Assembly (NCBI GenBank): GCA_950295325.1
Contig: OX485808.1
Location: 37,163,180 to 37,227,179, forward strand
DNA length: 64,000 bases
Reading direction: 5' to 3'
Origin: Polytrichum commune
Lineage: Eukaryota > Streptophyta > Polytrichopsida > Polytrichales > Polytrichaceae
The notes under the pieces were generated by a model. That model worked only from the letters and a program-made list of their open reading frames with translations. It was not told the origin of the DNA and ran no database searches. Position 1 is the stretch's first letter; the number at the start of each line of letters is the position of its first letter. Below, one piece after another: positions 57,001 to 64,000 of this stretch. Position numbers and translations under genes: made by a program.

Positions 57001-60000
57001 TTGACAATTACAAGTTCAAGTTCTGGCCCGAACTTGAAAATCCTTTCAAAACAAGAAGGAACGAAGTTGCTTTGACCATGTTACAAACAAACAAACGTTC
57101 ATACTCTTTCACCTTGGCACACTAAACTTGCAAGCTTGCCCACCTCGAGCTCAAGATCCAAGTATGTGGTTGGTCTTTCACGCAGGTGACTGACTGGTGA
57201 GGGGTATGGAGAGAGATGGTTCTTCTGTTGCAACTCATTGCACTTGCATACCTAATAGTAGGTGCAGGCTGTAGAGTAGGACTTATATGCATATATCCTA
57301 CAGTTATGTCGGAGAAGCTCCTTGCAATGGAAATACATATGTGGTAAAGCTTCCTCCGACCAGGTTTTAGAGAAAAGCATGTTACAAGAGGAGAAACGAT
57401 GGACTTTATGTGCTTGATCGGCACACTAGTGTATTGTGCAAGCCTATCTAGGCTTCAATGTACATAGGCTTCAAAGGTCGTCTTTGTTTGATCTTTGTCT
57501 CTATCTTATCTTTGTCTATGATTCTGTCGGTGTAGCAAATACTTTTAGTGACCTTCAAGTCTAAAATGAACAACAACTACACTATGCAACACACTATCAT
57601 GTTCATTTTTGTTGATGTTATAATTTGACAAGCTTCCGGTTTGTCTTTTGACAACGGTGTTGATCTCCAGGTTGGCCATGGTGGTTGGTGTGTAAGTGGT
57701 GATTGGAGGGGGAATGGCCATTGCGAGGTTTGTTTGGGCTGGTGATTTGCAACTCATGGTCCCATGTATACATGTAAGCTTGAATAGGAGCTACATAGTA
57801 TTGTGGATTGAAATATTGACCTCAAAAACTTTTGGCAGTTGCACGAAGTAATTTTGTTACTTAAAATCCCATTCCAACAAACCGTGAACGGTGATTCTTG
57901 GAGGTATATTTCGTCCAATTTGGATCCAATTGTACCACATTAGGCAATCACTTATGATATATGTTTATCTTGTGTGTTAATTTTTGTGACTTAATAATTA
58001 TTATAATCATGATGATAATGTTATTGAGTTAATATCTAATAAATATTTTACCAAGACATAAAACATATTAGTTTGGATATTCAATAAAACTTTGACATAT
58101 TGTAATACTATGAATGCATTCTAATATTAATTATTTCATACATCTATGAAGACCTCTTCCACTTGTGAGTGATCATTTTTAAGCTTCTAATTCTAAGATC
58201 TTCAATTGATATTTCATACCATCTAATCAATTTATTGGATGTGGCATTTTGAGGGATATAGACAACATATTTTAATTGTTGGCAAATAGTTCACAGGACG
58301 GTTATAATCACAATATGAAACAATGTAGAGCTTTGAAATGTGTATCTTAGAGTGAAAGAATATCCTTAATGAATGTGTTGTTTAGGGATTCGCAAGGTTG
58401 ATGAATAAGATGGCCTAACTTTGAGCTTATTTTGATTGGTGTTGACAGCAAGAGTTAGTTGAAGTTTGAAATGGAATCAAGTCTTAGTACATCTTCAAAT
58501 TTACACAGGTTAAGAGGTACACATCTTCAACCACATACCTCTATATTTGCATGTGACATAGCATGTTCAATGTGATTTCAATGAGTTTGGCATGTGGTAT
58601 GGCTCACTTGAGGAATAATTATTAGAATCAAGATCATATTTGATTATGGTACTTATTGTACAACTTGTAAACATGTTTCTACAATATAAACCAACACCAA
58701 TGATTATGTGACAATGACAAAAATGGTAAGAGAAAGTCAATGGTGTCTTAATTGACATGACAGAGGACGTTGGCTTTGAATTGTACATGTGTTGTACACA
58801 AGTAATGGTCGGGTTATTTTCTAATGGAGATGAATTTTTAATGGAGAATAAATCATAAGTTGTTCCCTAGTCTTGATCCTTGAAATGATTTGGAATTTCA
58901 AAACCAATCGCCAATGCGTTGTTTCCCTAGAGCTTGTCAAATGATTATTATTGTACTTAATATAATAGAGTCCAAAGAAAAAAATGATTTGAAAAATTAC
59001 ATGAGACGTAGTCAAGGAGGTTCTATTGGCATTGGCCTCTACTAGGATTTGCATGTTAAATTTTGTAATAAAGCCAAACATAATATTATTTTAGATATCA
59101 AGTATTTTTGGACAAAAATGATAATTAGTCAAGTTTGAGAAATAAATGAGTCCCTAGGTGGGAATGAAACAATCATGAAAGTCATGCGGATTAGAGTTAG
59201 TGTAGTGTTTAGTACACAATAGGGTTTATACTAGTTGTTGAAATATTTGTTGGCCATGCTTTAAGGTTTGGTCATTGCCTCCACTTTGGTGGTTGGTCAC
59301 TTTTCCATTACCTTAGTGCTTTTCATTTCTTAGTGAACTCACGACATTCCTGTACCGTAACAAATTTATTAATAGCCATAACATATTAAAATTACTCAAT
59401 GTTCCCACCTTTAGGCATAGGCTAATGTAATCCTTAAGTGTATTCAACCCCGACGCTATGTTCAACCATTACATATTGACATATTTAATGTAGTTTCACA
59501 AAAATGACTATGGTGTCATTATGTATCATGCTTATGTTTTCTTGCACTTTGTCTCACTAAAAGAAATTTTTGACATCTTGAACATTGTACGGAAAACTTA
59601 TCCGATTTCATAGCCATTCAAACATGTTTGAATAGCTCTTCACGATGTAAGATGGCAGTTTTGTGGGCCTCTTACAACTTTTAGCTAAAGGCAATCGGGT
59701 TGAGGTCCACATGCTTAGTTTTGTAACCCCATTACAACAAAAGTTTGTGGCATGACCCTGCTATGTTAAAATGCGTTTGATTCACCTAATGTGGACTTCT
59801 ATTTGGAAACACTCTAATCTATCCTTAAATTATTATTTTTAGGTTTTATGAAGTGTACTTGAAGTGGGAATCTTAAAAAAAATCATTTGTCCTTGAAAGA
59901 CTACACTAAATATATCAATTAGTGAGGGTGGTTTTAACTTAATTCACATGCATAATCTAGCCAAATCTCAAAGTTACGTAGGGCTAAAGTTGCTACTAAG

Positions 60001-60021
60001 TGACATTAACATCATGACTAC
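50950..60021. other. Nine-kb gene-poor tract, almost identical to copy 1
   Basis: Counterpart of 12749-21798. It includes the 22-bp extra sequence near 51404-51425 between GTGGTGT direct repeats. No gene is recognised. Confidence 0.7.
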
Positions 60022-60110
60022 GGTAAATTCTATGCTCATTCACCATAGATTTCAAGAGAAATAGCGTTGCTTGTGATTAGTGCGTGCCACATGCTTGTTA
60101 GTGAATAATG

Positions 60111-60198
60111 CCAAGTGCCAATACATTTAGTGAGTAGCGCCAAGTGCCGATATTTTCATACCAAGTGCCGGTACTTAAAGTGACTATTGCCAAGTGCC
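60111..60198 (+). promoter_or_regulatory. CCAAGTGCC cluster upstream of receptor copy 2
   Basis: Four copies at the same 29-21-29 spacing as 21888-21975. All four cores are unchanged although flanking bases differ. Confidence 0.4.
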
Positions 60199-60476
60199 GA
60201 GATGATCAATGCCTCCTAATCTTTGATCTGAGATCTTTTGGTGGCATTAATTCATAGCATGAATGAATTTAGTATCACATTCACTAATTCCCCACACTCA
60301 CTAATTGGTATATTTAGTGTAGTATACATTGAGAAACTAGATGTGGATGACCTTCTAAATTGAACTTTTGCTACACTTTTGTAAGTTATGTTACGTTCCT
60401 TGATATCACACATTTGGAAACTTGTGAAATTTGTGATATAGAGTTTTGAAGACTTCCAATTGGCAATCATTGCATC

Positions 60477-63400
60477 ATGGACGAGGACTTCATGCCATTG
60501 GTGGTCCGATGCTCAAGAAAAACGAAGAAGTTGATGCGAGGATCAAATTTGTTGAATGAAAACGAATGTGTGCACATGACAAACATATCATCTCTTCTTG
60601 TGGAGGGTATCCAAAATATGGTGAAAACTTTACATGGCAAGGTCAAGCTTGGATCAAGCATGGAGGACTTGTATCGAGTTATGAAGAGAGTTGAGGTAAT
60701 AATCCAAGATTGTGGTAGGGTTGATTGGGTTCATGCATCATTATGGCAAATGGACAATGAAGAAGAGTTTCGAGAGGTACTTGAAGAGTTGAAATGCAAT
60801 TTTGACACAATGTGTGGCCAATTTCAATCAATGGGTATAAGTGTACATGGCCTTCAAGAATCCATCAACTTCAGTCCAATCAAATCTTTGGAGGTGGAGA
60901 AAGACCAAAAGGCTTTGAAGGCCCGTTTGTTGGCACGTATTCAAGCGACAAAAGAATCTCCCGAAGAGCAAGAGATTGTGAAGCATGCTCATAAGCGGTT
61001 GATTTGTCGAAGGGATGGAGAAGGCGTTGAGTTGGATGTTGCTAATTTTCCCACATATCATTGGAGTCCCGAATTGACAACATCATTGGGCAACGGTGCC
61101 GTTGGACAAGTATATATGACAAAGTGTTTTGGCCTAGATGTTGCAGTGAAGGCTTTCAAAAAGGTCGATGAAAGAAACAACTCTATAGCAGATGCAAATT
61201 TAAAAAAGGAAGTGGGCGTTTTAGCAGGGTTGAGCCATCCCAATATTATTAAGTTTATTTGTTGTGGTGAAATCTTGGACGACCAAAACTTTGGGAATTA
61301 CATAGCGATGGAAAAAATGGACAAAAACCTTGCAAATCTTTTGGACAACAAGACTTTGAGAAGATCTTATCTCGTTACCATTGATATCATGATGCAAATT
61401 GCAAGAGGTTTGTTTTACCTTCACGACATGAAAGTTGCTCATCGTGATTTGAAACCTGAAAATGTCCTTGTCAACTTTTGGGGGGACTCTAAGTTGGATG
61501 GGATGGGTTATGTGAAAGTGAAGTTGGCGGACTTTGGAATTGCGAAAATCGAAGCCAAGGATGTGTACGAGGAGCCAACTTCGGGAAAGTTAGGAACGCT
61601 TGGGTATAGAGCTCCGGAGACGTTTCTCAAAGATGGCAAGACAAATGCTTTCAAAAGCGATGTATTTAGTTTTGCCATGTTATGTTCATATGTTCTGACC
61701 AGAACGAATCCATTTGAAGGAATAACTCCATCCTCTATGAAAAAGAGTATGGAGGATGGAGAACGACCAAAGTTGCCCCTTGATTGCCCTAAGTCCTTGG
61801 CATCTTTGATAAAACAATGTTGGCGTCTACAACCGTCAGAAAGGCCAACATTTGAACATATTTGTATAGGGCTTGGCAAAGTAAAAGGGGAGCTTTTGGA
61901 GAGTACCCAAAAGATATCCAAGGGTAGGATGAATCTTAACACCTTTGGGCAAGATGGATTCTATTTGCTTCAAGCTCTTGTATCTTGTTTTTGGTTGTGG
62001 TTCCAAGTGATGCTAAATTGGATGAGAGCATGTGTTTGGTTTGTGTCGGGAAAGACGAACATTGTGGATCATGTGAACATTCCCGCTAATACATATGCAA
62101 ACGAAGGAGAATGCAATGTGTTAGTTGGATCCATACATTGCATGGAACTCACGAGGACAAGGGCTCAAAATAATGTTGTAGGGGAGCTTGTTGGTATGGA
62201 CAAAAGAATGTCAAAGGTGATGATAGAATTGGATAAACACTCGATAGTGGTCATCATCGGGATGGGTGGAATGGGGAAAACCACTTTAGCAAAATATGTG
62301 ATGGAGCATATCCGCCAAGAATTTGTTGTATCATGCTTCACCTTCATGAAAGCCCAAGGATGTGGTACTTTAGAAATATTGAAAGATATATTAAGCAACC
62401 TAGGAGTGAATCCCAAGAATGGGATTGACATTGAACAAGGGAGGGGACTTCTCAAGGAAATTATCACCAAGCAAAGAACTCTCATGGTTCTAGATGACAT
62501 TGGTAGTGTAGATCAAATCCATGAATTGATGGGTCTTGAGATCTTCAAAGCGGCCCCTATAAAGAACAAAATGATCATCACAACTCGTGATTGGGGCCTT
62601 GTCAAAAGTCTTGAAGATGCTCGACGAGTGGATATGGATGAGCTGAACTTGGATGAAGCTATGAATTTGTTTACTTTGCATGTTTGTGACCATCAAAGGA
62701 TATTTGAAATACCACGTCATGTGGAAGACATAGCCAAAAGAATTGTGGAAACTTGTAGGGGGCTTCCTTTAAGCTTGAAGGTTGTGGGTTCCACACTACG
62801 TGGAATGGATCGCGTACGCATATGGATGAGGACTTTGCAAAGGCTACGAAGGGCAAGATCGTTAGGTTCAGGAAACGATATGGAGCTTTGGCAATGCTTA
62901 CAAGTAAGTTTTGACGACCTCAAGCATGATGAAGATAAGAACATGTTTCTGGACATATGTTGTTTTCTTAGCAAAGAGATATTTGTGCAAGGTATGTTAA
63001 AAGTCGAAAGTGCTTTGCAAATATGGAGCAACATCAACAAAAACCCTAAAGAATCCTTGAAACGTCTTGAAGATATATCTTTGGTCAAGATTGGCGAAAA
63101 TGGAGGCTTGGAAATGCATGACCAATTACGAGATATGGGCCGCATGATTGTGGAAACACAGTCTGGCTATATGGGCACGCGTTTGTGGAACATACATGCC
63201 ACAAAATGGAATGAGGAAATTGGAAAAGATATGAGGCGCATGGAAAGTCTTTCCTACAATGAGCCAACAAAGGAGGTCAAATACATGGACATGAAGGAAC
63301 CATTGCCTTCTCTTCGATTGTTCAACTATCAAGGGTGTGAAAGTTTGATATCAATAGGACCTATTGTGAACCATTCAAAGCATCTTAGTTGTTTGCTGGT

Positions 63401-64000
63401 GAATTGTAAACAAACAAACATCGCGCCTGGTAGTGCACAAATGCAAAATCCAATCTCTTCTGTGAAATGGGAAAATCATGTCCATTTGAAGGTTTTGGTG
63501 ATAGAGGGTGTATCCACCTTGGAAGCATTGCCTAACAACATTTATGGGTTGGTATCATTGTATAAATTGGCGATACTAGGGTGTTATAAATTTCAAGACT
63601 TACCAGAGACCATAGGATCTCTATCCTCTTTGAGAGAACTAAATTTAGGTGGATGTATGAGATTGGAAAATATCCCTATACAAGTTGGCAACTTGACCTC
63701 TTTGACCACCCTCGAGTTACATCATTGTGAGGGCTTGAAGGAAATACCGGCGGCTTTGGGTAATTTGACGTCCTTGACCACCTTGGATTTGAGGGGTTGT
63801 ACGGGCTTGAAGGAGATACCGGAGGCGTTGGGGACTTTGACCTCGCTGACCAAATTCAATTTATCTGGTTGTACGGGCTTGAAGGAGATACCAGAGGCGT
63901 TGGGGACTTTGACCTCATTGACCACGCTGTATTTATCTCATTGTAGAGGCTTGAAGGGGATACCGGAGGCGTTGGGGACTTTGACCTCCTTGACCAACTT
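60477..64000 (+). CDS. Second kinase - NB-ARC - LRR receptor, partial (3' end off window)
   Basis: Starts at the equivalent ATG and stays open for 1174 codons to the window edge, with no indel against the first gene. All key motifs are kept: kinase loop and VAVK, HRDLKPEN, DFG; P-loop GMGGMGKTT; LMVLDD; GLPL; MHD; and the hydrophobic segment before NB-ARC. Differences are scattered substitutions, for example around TRTNPFEGIT in the kinase C-lobe and M to V in the hydrophobic segment. The LRR array begins in the same way but takes a different module order from about 63810 (KFNLSGC instead of TLDLSGC). Length and C-terminus cannot be seen. The close match and direct orientation show a tandem paralogue. 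Confidence 0.92.
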   Translation, partial: MDEDFMPLVVRCSRKTKKLMRGSNLLNENECVHMTNISSLLVEGIQNMVKTLHGKVKLGSSMEDLYRVMKRVEVIIQDCGRVDWVHASLWQMDNEEEFREVLEELKCNFDTMCGQFQSMGISVHGLQESINFSPIKSLEVEKDQKALKARLLARIQATKESPEEQEIVKHAHKRLICRRDGEGVELDVANFPTYHWSPELTTSLGNGAVGQVYMTKCFGLDVAVKAFKKVDERNNSIADANLKKEVGVLAGLSHPNIIKFICCGEILDDQNFGNYIAMEKMDKNLANLLDNKTLRRSYLVTIDIMMQIARGLFYLHDMKVAHRDLKPENVLVNFWGDSKLDGMGYVKVKLADFGIAKIEAKDVYEEPTSGKLGTLGYRAPETFLKDGKTNAFKSDVFSFAMLCSYVLTRTNPFEGITPSSMKKSMEDGERPKLPLDCPKSLASLIKQCWRLQPSERPTFEHICIGLGKVKGELLESTQKISKGRMNLNTFGQDGFYLLQALVSCFWLWFQVMLNWMRACVWFVSGKTNIVDHVNIPANTYANEGECNVLVGSIHCMELTRTRAQNNVVGELVGMDKRMSKVMIELDKHSIVVIIGMGGMGKTTLAKYVMEHIRQEFVVSCFTFMKAQGCGTLEILKDILSNLGVNPKNGIDIEQGRGLLKEIITKQRTLMVLDDIGSVDQIHELMGLEIFKAAPIKNKMIITTRDWGLVKSLEDARRVDMDELNLDEAMNLFTLHVCDHQRIFEIPRHVEDIAKRIVETCRGLPLSLKVVGSTLRGMDRVRIWMRTLQRLRRARSLGSGNDMELWQCLQVSFDDLKHDEDKNMFLDICCFLSKEIFVQGMLKVESALQIWSNINKNPKESLKRLEDISLVKIGENGGLEMHDQLRDMGRMIVETQSGYMGTRLWNIHATKWNEEIGKDMRRMESLSYNEPTKEVKYMDMKEPLPSLRLFNYQGCESLISIGPIVNHSKHLSCLLVNCKQTNIAPGSAQMQNPISSVKWENHVHLKVLVIEGVSTLEALPNNIYGLVSLYKLAILGCYKFQDLPETIGSLSSLRELNLGGCMRLENIPIQVGNLTSLTTLELHHCEGLKEIPAALGNLTSLTTLDLRGCTGLKEIPEALGTLTSLTKFNLSGCTGLKEIPEALGTLTSLTTLYLSHCRGLKGIPEALGTLTSLTN

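Larger units (their letters stand above)
44367..64000 (+). repeat. Segmental duplication, copy 2 (runs off window)
   Basis: Direct repeat of 4848-25777. The left edge is at ATGACACTTATGCATCATAC. Copy 2 lacks the two MITEs and the 2.5-kb segment of copy 1 and has its own extra segments. Confidence 0.95.

Overview
This is a window of nuclear DNA from a land plant, most likely a seed-free one (moss or lycophyte; not resolved further). The evidence is an intronless protein kinase - NB-ARC - LRR immune receptor (an architecture known mainly from mosses), a broken fragment that reads as the plastid protein EXECUTER, a short plant-type telomere-like CCCTAAA run, and many plant-style TIR elements. 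Most of the window is non-coding, AT-rich and repeat-derived. A 200-base run of N (4648-4847) is an assembly gap.

Layout. (1) 1-4647: repeat-rich left flank, with the 3' end of a dead pogo/Tigger transposase, two head-to-tail Harbinger-like MITEs, a 3 x 223 bp tandem repeat and a TA-flanked TIR element. (2) 4848-31019: copy 1 of a large direct segmental duplication, ending in a complete giant receptor gene (22254-31019, 2921 codons) whose 3' part is 79 LRR units held in an exact 72-bp register. (3) 31020-44366: unique spacer with an 8.6-kb inverted duplication (arms 33737-35554 and 38622-42349). Between the arms lies the EXECUTER pseudogene fragment. Arm 2 carries a hAT-type MITE and a 1.69-kb pogo/Tigger-type element that arm 1 lacks. 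(4) 44367-64000: copy 2 of the duplication, ending in a second receptor gene that runs off the window.

The two copies are a natural experiment. They differ by clean insertions with empty sites (Harbinger-like and TA-type MITEs in copy 1) and by two large presence/absence segments. Identity is not uniform: about 95% by eye left of 12748, almost perfect from 12749 to about 21798 with few differences seen, and slightly lower again through the receptor coding region. This suggests gene conversion, a recent exchange, or an assembly artefact. The LRR arrays already differ in module order after the first few units.

The only confidently intact protein-coding genes are the two receptors. In the family, the NB-ARC domain acts as a nucleotide-controlled switch, the LRRs as sensor or regulator and the N-terminal kinase as the likely signalling module; this is inferred from domain content, not shown here. 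All identity figures are from reading by eye, not from computed alignment.
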